From Salvelinus alpinus (lineage: Eukaryota; Chordata; Actinopteri; Salmoniformes; Salmonidae): DNA of 64,000 nucleotides. The DNA lies in assembly GCF_045679555.1 (NCBI RefSeq), contig NC_092092.1:22744969-22808968 (forward strand). The letters are read 5' to 3'. Of this stretch, positions 24,215 to 34,579 are shown one piece after another. The translations under genes were made by a program, and so were the position numbers. Each line of letters begins with the position of its first letter. Within the stretch, counting starts at the first letter, position 1. The notes under the pieces are model-generated. The model made no database searches. It was not told the origin of the DNA and saw only the letters and a program-made list of their open reading frames with translations.

Positions 24215-26445
24215 TCAATAGGGGGAGCTGTTAGCATTATTTATTTTTTTACATTTCCAAATTAAACTGCCTCGTACTCAATTCTTGCTCGTACAATATG
24301 CATATTATTATTACTATTGGATAGAAAACAATCTCTAGTTTCTAAAACCGTTTGAATTATGTCTGTGGGTGAACCAGAACTCTTTCTACAGCGAAACTCA
24401 TGACAGGACATGCGAAGCTCTGAAAAATAGTCTGATCTCGGATCAGTTTAAAACTCTGTGTGTGCCCTATGGCTTGACATGAACTGCACCCGCCTTCCCC
24501 TGGATGTCAGTAACCAATGAGAAGTGGAATGGTGTCTCTAGGTGTTTCTCAGAGTTTATAAAAGGGAATGGAGTGAGATGTCCCTTCTTTTCGACGCTCG
24601 CCAGGACGCAAGGGAGGACATCAGAATCGCATGCTCAAAAGCTCTCGTTATTGATCAAAGATATATCCGTCTGTGATTTAATTCGATATAGGTGTTAGAA
24701 ACATCATAACGAAGTTATTTGAAACCGATTTATATCAGTTTATGCGAGTATATTGCTATTTTTCTGAATTTCCTTAGTATTGCGTTTGAGGATTTGGGCA
24801 TGTGTGTGCCGTGTAGCTATCGTTAGCTGCTAGTTCCGAAGTTGAGGAGGTCGTTTTACAACAAAGCAACGATTCTTTTGGACAAAGGACACATTGCCCA
24901 AGATACTGATGGAAGCTCGTCCAAAAGTAAGAGTTATTTATGATTTTATTCCGTATTTATGTGGAAAAATGTAAACGCAGTTGTCAGCCATTTTTTGCGG
25001 CACTAGTCTGGCTGTAACTCATAATGTATGTCTAGTAACGTAAATTGTAAAAATCTAAATCAGCGGTTGCATTAATAACCAATGCATCTTTCATTAGCTG
25101 TCCAACCTGTATTTTTTTTGTCAATCTAATCGATAAATAATCGTAAACTTAGGTGCCTTTCCAAGATGGCGCCGGCCAGAATGCATGCCATGTTTTGACA
25201 GATTACATTGCATAACCACGATTTGTGTTGCTAAATATGCACATTTTCGAACAAACTCTATATGCATTGTGTAATATGATGTTACAGGACTGTCATCTGA
25301 AGAATTCTGAGAAGGTTAGTGAAAAAATTAATATATTTTGGTGGTGATAACGTTATCTCCCCTTTTGCCTTGATTCAATGCTGGTGTGATGTTAGCTCAT
25401 GTGGTATGCTAATATAACGATATATTGTGTTTTCGCTGTAAAACACTTAGAAAATCTGAAATATTGTCTGGATTCACAAGATCTGTGTCTTTCGATTGCT
25501 GTAGGCTGTGTATTTTTCAGAAATGTTTTAGGATGAGTATTTTGGTAATTGACGTCGGTCTCTGTAATTATTCCGGCTGCTTCCAACGCTATTTCAGATT
25601 GCAGCTGCAATGTAGAACTGTGATTTATACCTGAAATATGCACATTTTTCTAAAAAAACATATCCTATACCATAAATATGTTATCAGACTGTCATCTTAT
25701 GAAGTTGTTTCTTGGTTAGTGGCTATATATATCTTTATTTAGTCGAATTAGTGATAGCTACTGATGCAGGAAAAAAATGGTGGAGAAAAAAAGTTGTGTC
25801 TTTTGCTATCGTGGTTAGCTAATAGATTTACATATTGTGTCTTCCCTGTAAAACACTTAGAAAATCTGAAATATTGTCTGGATTCACAAGATCTTTGTCT
25901 TTCAATTGCTGTAGGCTGTGTATTTTTCAGAAATGTTTTAGGATGAGTATTTTGGTAATTGACGTCGGTCTCTGTAATTATTCCGGCTGCTTCCAACGCT
26001 ATTTCAGATTGCAGCTGCAATGTAGAACTGTGATTTATACCTGAAAAATGCACATTTTTCTAAAAAAACATATCCTATACCATAAATATGTTATCAGACT
26101 GTCATCTTATGAAGTTGTTTCTTGGTTAGTGGCTATATATATCTTTATTTAGTCGAATTAGTGATAGCTACTGATGGAGTAAAAAACGTGTGGAGTAAAA
26201 AAAGTGGTGTCTTTTGCTAACGTGGTTAGCTAATAGATTTACATATTGTGTCTTCCCTGTAAAACATTTTAAAAATCAGAAATGATGGCTGAATTCACAA
26301 GATCTGTATCTTTCATCTGGTGTCTTGGACTTGTGATTTAATGATATTTAGATGCTTGTATTTACTTGTGACGCTATGCTAGGCTATGCTAGTCAGCTTT
26401 TTTACTGTGGGGGGTGCTCACGGATCCGGGATGAGTACCAAGTAA
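24215..26445 (+). mobile_element. Unclassified dispersed repeat with TATA motif and tandem units
   Basis: This 2.2-kb block is recalled as a widespread salmonid repeat but its class is not known to me. It starts near an AGGGGGAGCTG motif (24220), contains a promoter-like TTTATAAAAG at 24554-24563, a CCAAGATGGCGCCGG YY1-like site near 25162, and a series of 410-bp tandem units (25430-26330). It ends around GGATCCGGGATGAG (26420-26436). No coding frame of interest was found. It could be the 5' part of a retroelement or a large non-autonomous element. Limits are approximate. Confidence 0.45.
25430..26330 (+). repeat. 410-bp tandem repeat, two full copies plus part
   Basis: The landmark AAAACACTTAG occurs at 25440 and 25850, and a decayed version (AAAACATTTTA) at about 26260, giving a 410-bp period. 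Copies one and two are almost identical over their length, including GATGAGTATTTTGGTAATTG. The third starts and then diverges within about 70 bp. Confidence 0.88.
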
Positions 26446-26447
26446 AA

Positions 26448-26476
26448 GTTAACTGACTTGCCTAGTTAAAAAGGTT
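26448..26476 (+). repeat. SINE tail scrap
   Basis: TTAACTGACTTGCCTAGTTA followed by AAAAGGTT is the 3' end of the HpaI-type SINE tail. A short CA run (about 26477-26492) follows. No head or body is present. Confidence 0.6.
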
Positions 26477-26743
26477 ACACACACACACACACCAAACAAG
26501 TATTTTGTTGGCATCTACGTATGTCCCCACTACCAGTAAAACATAATCAAAACCTATTTCTTTCACTTACTTGCTGTGCTGTTTCGTTGTTCATTTCTTC
26601 AGTCGTTTCATTCTCAACCCGGATTTCTATGAATTCCACTATTGTGCCTAATCCTTATTGTGGCTAGCTTCACAACACATAACCCGGTCCGGTCGAGCCT
26701 CACTAGCCAGATGAAGCTAGCTGTCTGCTTATAACATTAGATA

Positions 26744-27280
26744 TTAAATATTAAATATTAGAGTTAATATTTTTAGAAGTAGAAGCTCGAATTGTTTTGG
26801 TACAGACCTGGATAGTAAGATAGAACTCTGCAGGCTATCTCTGCAGTAGATTGCAACACCGCCCCCTTTAACAGTTCTATCTTGGCGGAAAATGTTATAG
26901 TTAGGGATGGAAATTTCAGGGTTTTTGGTGGTTTTCCTAAGCCAGGATTCAGACACGGCTAAGACATCCGGGATGGCAGAATGTGCTAAAGCAGTGAATA
27001 AAGCAAACTTAGGGAGTAGGCTTCTAATGTTAACATGCATGAAACCAAGGCTTTTACGGTTACAGAAGTCAACAAATGAGAGCACCTAGGGAGTAGGAGT
27101 GGAGCTAGGCACTGCAGGTCCTGGATTAACCTCTATATCACCAGAGGAACAGAGGAGAAGTAGAATAAGGGTATGGCTAAAGGCTATAAGAACTGGCCGT
27201 CTAGCATGTTCTGAACAGAGAGTAAAGGGAGCAGGTTTCTGGGCACGATAGCATAGATTCAAGGCATAATGTACAGACAA
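26744..27280 (-). pseudogene. LINE ORF start with 2A-like motif and APE endonuclease (partial)
   Basis: Minus-strand translation from about 27280 gives a leader of roughly 45 residues, then SSGDIEVNPGP, which fits the D-(V/I)-E-x-N-P-G-P consensus of 2A ribosome-skipping peptides, then a short Pro/Ser/Thr segment. An in-frame TAG at 27088-27086 follows, after which the same frame continues with VLSFVDFCNRKSLGFMHVNI, the opening of an APE-type endonuclease (LAVSESWL holds the conserved Glu; KGGGVAIYC follows). The frame is lost after about 110 residues at the 3' breakpoint. The rest of the endonuclease and all of the reverse transcriptase are absent, so the copy is non-functional. Confidence 0.7.
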
Positions 27281-28516
27281 AGGTATGGTAGGAAGAGAGT
27301 ACTTTGGAGGTAAACCTAGGCATTGAGTAATGATGAGACAGATATAGTCTCTAGAGACGTTTAAACCAGGTTATGTCATCGCATATGCGGGTGGTGGAAC
27401 AACATGGTTGGTTAAGGCATATTGAGCAGGGCTAGAGGCTCTACAGTGAAATAAGACAGTAATCACTAACCAGGACAGTAATGGACAAGGCATATTGATA
27501 TTAGGGAGAGGCATGCGTAGCCAAGTGATCGTATGGGTCCAGTGAGTGGTTGGGCTGACTGGGGACACGGCAATTCAGACAGTTAGCAGGCCAGGCTAGC
27601 AAGCTAGCAGTTAGCAGGCCGGGGCTAGCAAGCTAGCATAAGGGCCTTAGATGGACGTCGCGATGGGGGAAAGTTTGTTTTTGCCTCCTCGTGCGGTGAA
27701 GTCGATAGACCAGTCGTGGAATTAGTAGGGTTCCAAGTAGCAGAGGGGTCCAAGTCCAATTGGCAAAATTGAAACTGGCCAATGGATCAGCTAACAGTCC
27801 AATATGCTCTAGATAGCTAGCAGGCCGCGGTTAGCAGAATGGGTGTTCAGGGGAAGTCGCGCCTGAGGGGCCTGTTGGGATCCTTGGGCAGATTATGTCA
27901 GTATTCCAGTCGTGAAGGATCAGCGGGGTTCCGTGCCCCGTACCGGCAGTAGAAGGGGTCCGGATATTGTAGCCGAGGAGTGGTCTTCAGGAGTAGCCCA
28001 GGAGCCCTAGACAGGAGATGGGTCTAGCATGGGCTAGCTCCAGGCTAGTTGGTGCTAGATCCGGGACGGAAACGTTAGCCAGGAGTAGTCAACCTTGGTT
28101 GCGGTTAGCTAGCTGTGATGATCCAGATGAAAAGGTTCAGAGTTTGCGGTAGGAATCTGGGGTTATGGAGAGAAAAATAGGTCCGGTATGCTCTGGTTTG
28201 AAACTCGTTGTACGAACTGGCGAGAGCTTTCCGAGCTAAAGGTTAGCTGATGACCGCTAGCAGTGGTTAGCTGATTGATAGCTGATAACTGAAGCTAACT
28301 AGGTAACTAGCTGAGGTATTTCAGTTCGGAGGTAAATAGAAATACTTTAGGAAAAAAAACAGATCCACACCACATTGGGTGAGGCGGGTTGCAGGAGAGT
28401 ATTTTGAAGTTGAGGTTTAGGAAAAATATTAAAAAGAATGCGAAGAAAAAGATATAAAAAGATATATACATGGGACGAGACAAGACAAAGACGTCTGACT
28501 ACTACGCCATCTTGGA
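26744..28516 (-). mobile_element. LINE 5' fragment (5' UTR, 2A-like motif, endonuclease start)
   Basis: On the minus strand this begins at 28516 with CCAAGATGGCGTAGTAGTCA, continues through a GC-richer 1.2-kb leader, then a short coding part ending in the endonuclease domain, and stops at about 26744. Reverse transcriptase and 3' end are missing. This is opposite to the usual 5' truncation of LINEs and implies later deletion or rearrangement. The start resembles the YY1-type CAAGATGGC site found at the beginning of several LINE promoters. Clade is uncertain (an APE-type, CR1/L2/Rex-like LINE). Confidence 0.65.
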
Positions 28517-28548
28517 TTTTATATAGTGTGAAGCAGAAAGAGAATATC

Positions 28549-28585
28549 CAATAGAGATTGGTATTAAAAATACCAACCTCTATTG
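28549..28585. repeat. 17-bp imperfect inverted repeat
   Basis: The arms CAATAGAGATTGGTATT and AATACCAACCTCTATTG pair at 16 of 17 positions around AAA. It lies 33 bp outside the LINE 5' end at 28516. Confidence 0.8.
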
Positions 28586-28589
28586 TAAT

Positions 28590-29325
28590 ATTGTTTGGGT
28601 AGACTAAAATGAAAACAATGCCTTTAATAATGTGAATGGAAATATGTTATTAGTGGTTTTTGGATAGACTCTAATAATGCCGTGTTATTGTCTGCGGGTG
28701 AAACCGAGTCGTGCTCGCTGGGCTATATCAGGCTGTAAGGGATGTATGTGGGAAATTTGGAGTAGAAGTATGAATAGTTGACTGGGAGATGTTCTTTGAC
28801 AATTTATAATTATTATTACTCAATTTTATAGTTTGGGTAACACCAGTGAATTTCAGCAAGAAGGTGATACCATTTAAAACGATAATCTGTTTCCATTCTG
28901 TGGAACAGTGACAGGTGTTTATAGTGGATTGCAGTGAATGCATTAGTAGTGAATATTAGGACCTCTAGGACCTTCAACTTTTTTGAAGGTCCTAGATTTG
29001 TTAAACAACAGGTTAAAATGATAAGATTACCGGAAAGGGGCTCTGGGATTGTTTACTTTAGAAGTTGTCCATTCCACTTAATGGGACACTGTATTATCTG
29101 ATGTGTCTTAAGTAAGATTCTTTCTTCCAGGACTGATGGAAGTCCACTAAAGTATGTTAAGGGAGCTTCCAAATTAAATAAGGCCTGGCCAATTTTGTTT
29201 GTTTTTACCCTACATTATGAATGTTTGTTAGTGGTGTTAATACCGTATTTGATTTTTATGACATATTTACTCTACATCAAGGACATGAGAGTTTCTCAAA
29301 GCTCCACAGTCATCACTTATCACAA
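28590..29325. other. No recognised feature
   Basis: AT-rich sequence without protein-like frames, followed by a MITE. Nothing is named here. Confidence 0.4.
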
Positions 29326-29580
29326 TGCAGATGTAGGGTTTTAATTGTATCACTCTGTTGCAGGATAACCTTCCTGCAGTGCAGGACATTTAAAACGTGT
29401 AGTGTATTTGAAGTTTTTAAAAAACTTCTGAAGTTTGTAATTTCCACTTACAAAAAATGTATCAACCACTGCAAAAATGTCCATTAAATATAAATCCACA
29501 TAAAAATTCACATTTCCGGTTTCTGCAGGATTATTTGTTTGCTGTAGCAAACTGGCTCAAATGATCATCCTACATCTGTA
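29326..29580. mobile_element. MITE with TGCAGATGTAGG ends
   Basis: The left end TGCAGATGTAGGGTTTTAAT and the right end ATGATCATCCTACATCTGTA are inverted repeats, and the interior includes the paired CTGCAGGA / TCCTGCAG motifs seen in a common salmonid palindromic MITE. It has no coding capacity. The superfamily is not certain. Confidence 0.7.
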
Positions 29581-29699
29581 GATCATGGAACTGTATGGAT
29601 GTACCATTCCATGCTAACACTTATGAGAACAGACATATTCTGAGCTCTAAAAGATTACATGTTATTATATGTGACCTGATTCAGGAAACTAGGCGTATG

Positions 29700-31900
29700 T
29701 CGCAAGTCACAACTTCACAGGAGAGCCTTTTGAACGTAAAAATGTTTTTTTATCTAAATGCGTTTTTTGGAAGAAATACCTTCTCGAACATGTGAACTTT
29801 CATGTGCCTTAATATCAAACTTGTATGTCATCTGTAAATACGAATAAAACTGTTCAATTACATACCTAGTTGGTTTAGCCACAGAGAAAGCCAGCAACCT
29901 TCCCGCTAGCCATGATTCGCTGAGATAATGAGTGGGCTGGACATGCCGAGAGATGAGTTTGGATTGGTCTGCGGTGTTGCATCTTGTGTCTATAAAATGA
30001 GCTGCTTGTAATGTGTAGATAGTCCTGTCTACTGCAGTTTTTTCCGAAATATATAACTTTAGCCATGGAGAACTGCAAATATGTTGCTACTGCTCTCAAT
30101 AACATTGCTGCCCTGAATTTATCAGGCGCTATCAACAAAGGTCAGTGGGGAAAAGTTGTCAGACTACTTTCTGGACGACGATCGTGCCATGCAATGCTGA
30201 CTCTCTCACTCTGAAAATAACCCGTTTTGAAATCAGTGGAACACAACGGGCCAAACAGGCTGTGCAAACTAAACTGAAACAACACAGAATGTCTGATAAA
30301 AGGGGTTGCAGTCTGCCGTGAAGCTTTCATCCATGTATACAGGTAAGAATCTAGCTACAGATTCAGATATTATACGTTTCTAATTTTATCAGAAAGTTGT
30401 TTTCATTGCAAGCTAAAGCTTGCTGTTAGCTAGCCAGCTGGAGTTTGGTGGCTGGCTTGCTAACTAACAATGAACCTAATGTTATTTGGTTAACTTTAGC
30501 TTGCTATGACAATTGGTTTGTATTGCTAGTAACGTTACTCTATGGATTGGGATTATATTTCATATGCTAGCTAGCTAGCTAACGTTAACGTAATATGTCT
30601 AAACAAAAGACCCCAAGTTAAAGCTTGCTGTCAGCTGAGGTTAGGTGGCTGGATGAAGCTAACATGAACTTGTGTATGAAGTGCGTGTAACGTTAGTGTA
30701 TTTTCTCAGAATGCCATTTCGCATTGCTAGTTTAGCCTAATGTTAACTAGCTAACATTGAACCTATTGTTTAACTTTAGCTATCTATGACAATCGGTTTA
30801 TATTGCTAGTTAAAGCTTGCTGTTAGCTAGCCAGCTGATGTTAGATGGCTGGCTAGCTACAGTAGCTAACATTCCCTGTATGAACGGTGTGTAGTGATAT
30901 CTCAGAATGCCACTTTGCATCTATTGTATAATAATGCTAAAATATTTGTATCTGGAATTTGTCTCTCAGCATCAATCAGTAGAACACGCCTGACTCTAAT
31001 CCACCAGTCATACAGTCATCAAAAAGAGAGCTGGCCCAAGCAAGCAAAGGCAGCAGCGCAGTCATCAACTACTTGCACCCTTTCTTCACCAACTACAGAG
31101 TTGGGAAAACACGTGTGGACCTGAATTGTGATAACTGTAGTGGCCAAAACAAGAACAAGTTTGTGCTCTGGTATTGTGCCTGGTGGACCATGCATAAGCT
31201 CCACCACAATCTGGACCTTCACTTCCTGATCACAGGCCACAACAAGTTTGCCCAAGACTGGTGCTTCAGCCTCATCAAGCAGTGCTTCAGAAAGACCAGA
31301 GTGAACACTTTGTCTGAGATTGCTGGTGTTGTGAAGAACAGAACTGTGACGGGTCAACATCCCACAGCTGGTTGGACTGGAGGATGGTACGGTGCTGATG
31401 GAAAGCTATGGCTGGCAACAACACCTGACTCCGTACTTCAGGCCGCTGCCACAGATCAAGCAGTACCAGCACTTGAGGTAAAAAAAACTATTTTCATTGT
31501 ATGTGGTTATTCTTATCTAAACTTGGGAGGTGAATTGATGTTTTCTTCAGGGTTGTAATGTCTTCAGATTTTTTGTTATTCCCTGTTTTACAGCTTCGAT
31601 GCTCTGGAGCCTGGTGTTGTCGCCAAGGAGCGTTCGGTCTGTCGGGATCAGGTTTCAGCTGCTGAGCAACGCTGACATCCTTCCTCCCATAGATGGTCTG
31701 CCTGTAAAAGCACCACCTGGACTGGACACAGCTAGACAAACATATATTTTTGAGAAGATCAGGGAGTTTTGTGACGAAGAGGCTATGGACATCACAAGCC
31801 ATGCACTAAAGTCAAGGGCATGACAGAAAAGGGGTCTCCGAATATAGATTCCCTTGTTCGTGCGGGGTTTGGACGGACCAGTCATCAGCACTATCTGCAG
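29700..31900 (+). mobile_element. Transposon with intron-containing DUF7869-like gene (relic)
   Basis: The left 300 bp (29700-29990) match the minus-strand end of the repeat at 19330-21030, defining a family. Downstream lies a multi-exon open region on the plus strand with a DUF7869-like core (see the pseudogene entry). Introns rich in TAGC/GCTAGC motifs separate the exons. The right end was not found; similarity to coding text stops near 31824. Which transposon superfamily owns this protein is unknown to me, so the class is left open. Confidence 0.5.
30065..31824 (+). pseudogene. DUF7869-like transposon-associated gene relic
   Basis: Candidate exons: 30065-30141 (MENCKYVATALNNIAALNLS, donor GTCAGT), a middle exon ending VCREAFIHVYR before GTAAGA at about 30342, and a core exon near 31000-31474 with KRELAQASKGSSAVINYLHP, CDNCSGQNKNKFVLWY and ITGHNKFAQDWCFSLIKQ. 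The DNCSGQNKN and GHxKFxxDWCF blocks are hallmarks I associate with DUF7869 proteins found in many genomic copies. A donor (GAG/GTAAAA, 31474) and an acceptor (TTTTACAG, about 31592) define an intron, and the final exon carries DTARQTYIFEKIREFCDEEA. At least two single-base shifts (near 30305 and 31345) break the frame. Function is unknown; a transposition protein is inferred from copy number. Confidence 0.5.
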
Positions 31901-31924
31901 TGCCTCTATTCACATGACTCTCTC

Positions 31925-32480
31925 CTAACACACACGCCATACGTTGCTGCTACTATAATTTTTTTATCCTGCTGCTCAGCCACTTTACCCCTGATTGTAT
32001 GCATATAACTACCTCGTCTATCACTGATATCGTTATTAATATTGTTCTTGTACATACTGTATACTATTTTGACACTATTACTGATTGCTACTATGCAAGT
32101 AACCATTTGGCTGTACCGTTTACACCTTCTGTAGAGACCATCCACATAGCAAAATATTGATTTATATAATGAATATTGATATGTGGTCGTAACATGATTT
32201 CGTGACATACCACAACAATACCATGTGACCATATCAAGTGTCCACCACATGAATATATGGCGCATGCATCTGTTTATGTACTGTACATGTGCACCTCACT
32301 CTGGTTTCAACTCAGATTGCATGGCCTTAACTTATGTATGGAATACTATGTGATATGTGCATGTGTAACAGTATAGAAAGTATGCTAATGTACTGGTGTG
32401 AAGACATTTGGTCAGTGGTCAAAAGTACTTATGTAAAAATACTTTAAAGTACTACCTAACTATTTTTTACTTTCTCTGGT
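31925..32480. other. No recognised gene; possible MITE fragment at the end
   Basis: The sequence contains no protein-like frame. From about 32390 (GGTCAGTGGTCAAAAGTACT with repeated AGTACT/TACTTAAG-like motifs) it resembles another salmonid MITE that leads into the fold-back element. Confidence 0.4.
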
Positions 32481-32626
32481 ATAGTTTCTCTCTGGTAGCA
32501 AGTTAAAATGTAAGCAAAAAAAATATCTTACTAAATATTAGGAAATGTAGCAGGGTACATTCTTTCTATGACAACCATGACAAATCTCACTGGGCAAAAA
32601 CTGGTTGAATCAACATTGTTTCCACG

Positions 32627-33756
32627 TAAACTCAGCAAAAAAAGAAACGTCCTCACTGTCAACTGCGTTTATTTTCAGCAAACTTAACGTGTAAATATTT
32701 GTATGAACATAACAATATTCAACAACTGAGACATAAACTGAACAAGTTCCACAGACATGTGACTAACAGAAATTGAATAATGTGTCCCTGAACAAAGGGG
32801 GGGGGGGGGGGGGGGGGGGGTCAAAATCAAAAGTAACAGCCAGTATCTGGTGTGACCACCAGCTGCATTAAGTACTGCAATACATCTCCTCCTCATGGAC
32901 TGCACCAGATTTGCCAGTTCTTGCTGTGAGATGTTACCCCACTCTTCCACCAAGGTACCTGCAAGTTCCCGGACATTTCTAGGGGGAATGGCCGTAGCCC
33001 TCACCCTCCGATCCAACAGCTCCAGCCCTCCAAAACCACAGCTCGTCAGTGAAGAGCACTTTTTGCCAGTCCTGTCTGGGCCAGTGACGGTGGGTTTGTG
33101 CCCATAGGCGACGTTGTTGCCGGTGATGTCTGGTGAGGACCTACGTTACAACAGGCCTACAAGCCCTCAGTCCAGCCTCTCTCAGCATATTGCGGACAGT
33201 CTGAGCATTGATGGAGGGATTGTGCATTCCAGGTGTAACTTGGGCAGTTGTTGTTGCCATCCTGTACCTGTCCCGCAGGTGTGATGTTCGGATGTACCGA
33301 TCCTGTGCAGGTGTTGTTACACGTGTTCTGCCACTGCGAGAATGATCAGCTGTCCGTCCTGTCTCCCTGTAGCGCCGTCTTAGGCGTCTCACAGTACGGA
33401 CATTGCAATTTATTGCCCTGGCTACATCTGCAGTCCTCATGCCTCCTTGCAGCATGCCTAAGGCACGTTCACGCAGATGAGCAGGGACCCTGGGCATCTT
33501 TCTTTTGGTGTTTTTCAGAGTCAGTAGAAAGGCCTCTTCAATGTCCTAAGTTTTCATAACTGTGACCTTAATTGCCTAAGCTGTTAGTGTCTTAACGACC
33601 ATTCCACAAGTGCATGTTCATTAATTGTTTATGGTTCATTGAACAAGCATGGGAAAAGTGTTTAAAATCATTACAATGAAGTTATTTGGAGTTTAAGGAA
33701 TTATCTTTAAAAGACAGGGTCCTGAAAAAGGGACGTTTCTTTTTTTGCTGAGTTTA
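32627..33756 (-). mobile_element. Tc1-like transposon with internal deletion
   Basis: Terminal repeats AACTCAGCAAAAAAAGAAAC (left, 32629) and its complement (right, to about 33754) are flanked by TA on both sides. The right copy is nearly exact, which suggests a fairly young insertion. The transposase on the minus strand has lost its middle. A run of 22 G bases (about 32799-32820) lies in the 3' part. Confidence 0.88.
32820..33497 (-). pseudogene. Tc1 transposase, N- and C-terminal parts
   Basis: From the ATG at 33497-33495 the frame reads MPRVPAHLRERALGMLQGGM, a helix-turn-helix start, then VARAINCNVRTVRRLRRRYR with a GRPR-like hinge (SGRTRVTTPAQDRYI). It continues to LREAGLRACRP and breaks near 33150. 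The C-terminal end, ELAGTLVEEWGNISQQELAN and LVQSMRRRC, reappears in another frame at about 33016-32870. The segment between, which would carry the catalytic DDE residues, is missing. It is a deletion derivative without catalytic function. Confidence 0.85.
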
Positions 33757-34008
33757 GATTCAACATCCTCACAATGAAATGTGGAAACATCATTGATTCA
33801 ACCAGTTTTTGTCCAGGGGGCATCAGATTTCTCATGTTTATCATAGAAATAATGTAGCCAGCTACATTTCCTAATGGTTTACTTCAAGTTCATATTGCAT
33901 TTTAACTTGCTCCCGGAGAAAAACTACACGGAAGAAAGTACATCAGAGCACTGGTGGACTGATTGGATTTGCAAAAAGTCCTCAATGTAACATGCGGACC
34001 AGACCGCG

Positions 34009-34575
34009 CATGTTGATTTTGTCCACCCACACCAGACGCGATCAGAACACGCAGGTTGAAATATCAAAACAAACTCTGAACCAACTATATTAACTTGGGA
34101 ACAGGTCGAAAAGCATAACAAATGTATGGCAATTTAGCTAGCTAGCTTGCTGTTGCTAGCTAATTTGTCCTGGGATATAAACATTGGGTTGTTATTTTAC
34201 CTGAAATGTACAAGGTCCTCTACTCCAAAAATTAATCCACAGATAAAAGTTTGTTTCTAGTAATCTCTCCTCCTTCAGGCTTCTTCTTCTTTGGACTTTA
34301 CATGGCGATTGGCAACCAACTTTAAGCTGCATTACCACTACCAACTGGACTGGAGTGTGGACCTCATCTTTCAATCACCCACGTGGGTATATGCTCCTTA
34401 AAACCAATGAGGAGATGGGAGAGACGGGACTGGCAGCGCATCAAGCATCACACATAGAACCAAGTTCTATTTTAGTGCCTGGTTACACAGACTCTCGTTG
34501 ACACACCATCAGTGTGGGTGAAATGATTGAATAACATGCGCCTGCGACGCACGCGAGTGGTGTGGTCAACATGTA
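34009..34575. mobile_element. Non-autonomous DNA element (candidate)
   Basis: The left end contains CATGTTGATTTTGTCCACCC and the right end GTGGTGTGGTCAACATG, which pair imperfectly as inverted termini. The interior is recalled as a common salmonid repeat (CCTGGGATATAAACATTGGG; CACCCACGTGGGTATA). No coding sequence was found. Classification is open. Confidence 0.4.
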
Positions 34576-34579
34576 AGGG

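Larger units (their letters stand above)
32481..33929. mobile_element. Fold-back (palindromic) element interrupted by a Tc1
   Basis: The arms 32481-32626 and 33757-33929 are inverted repeats. Shared blocks on left arm and complement of right arm, in order: AGCAAGTTAAAATG, TTAGGAAATGTAGC, TTTCTATGA, CAAAAACTGGTTGAATCAA and GTTTCCAC. Nearly all the space between the arms is the Tc1 element at 32627-33756, so that element landed in the small loop of an older palindromic MITE. Confidence 0.8.

Noticed and set aside
25392..26053. Repeated minus-strand frames of 83 and 101 codons in the 410-bp units
   Set aside because: They are near-identical because the DNA is tandemly duplicated, and show no protein-like motif.
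34192..34374. 60-codon minus-strand frame within the candidate DNA element
   Set aside because: It is short, motif-free and lies inside a dispersed repeat.
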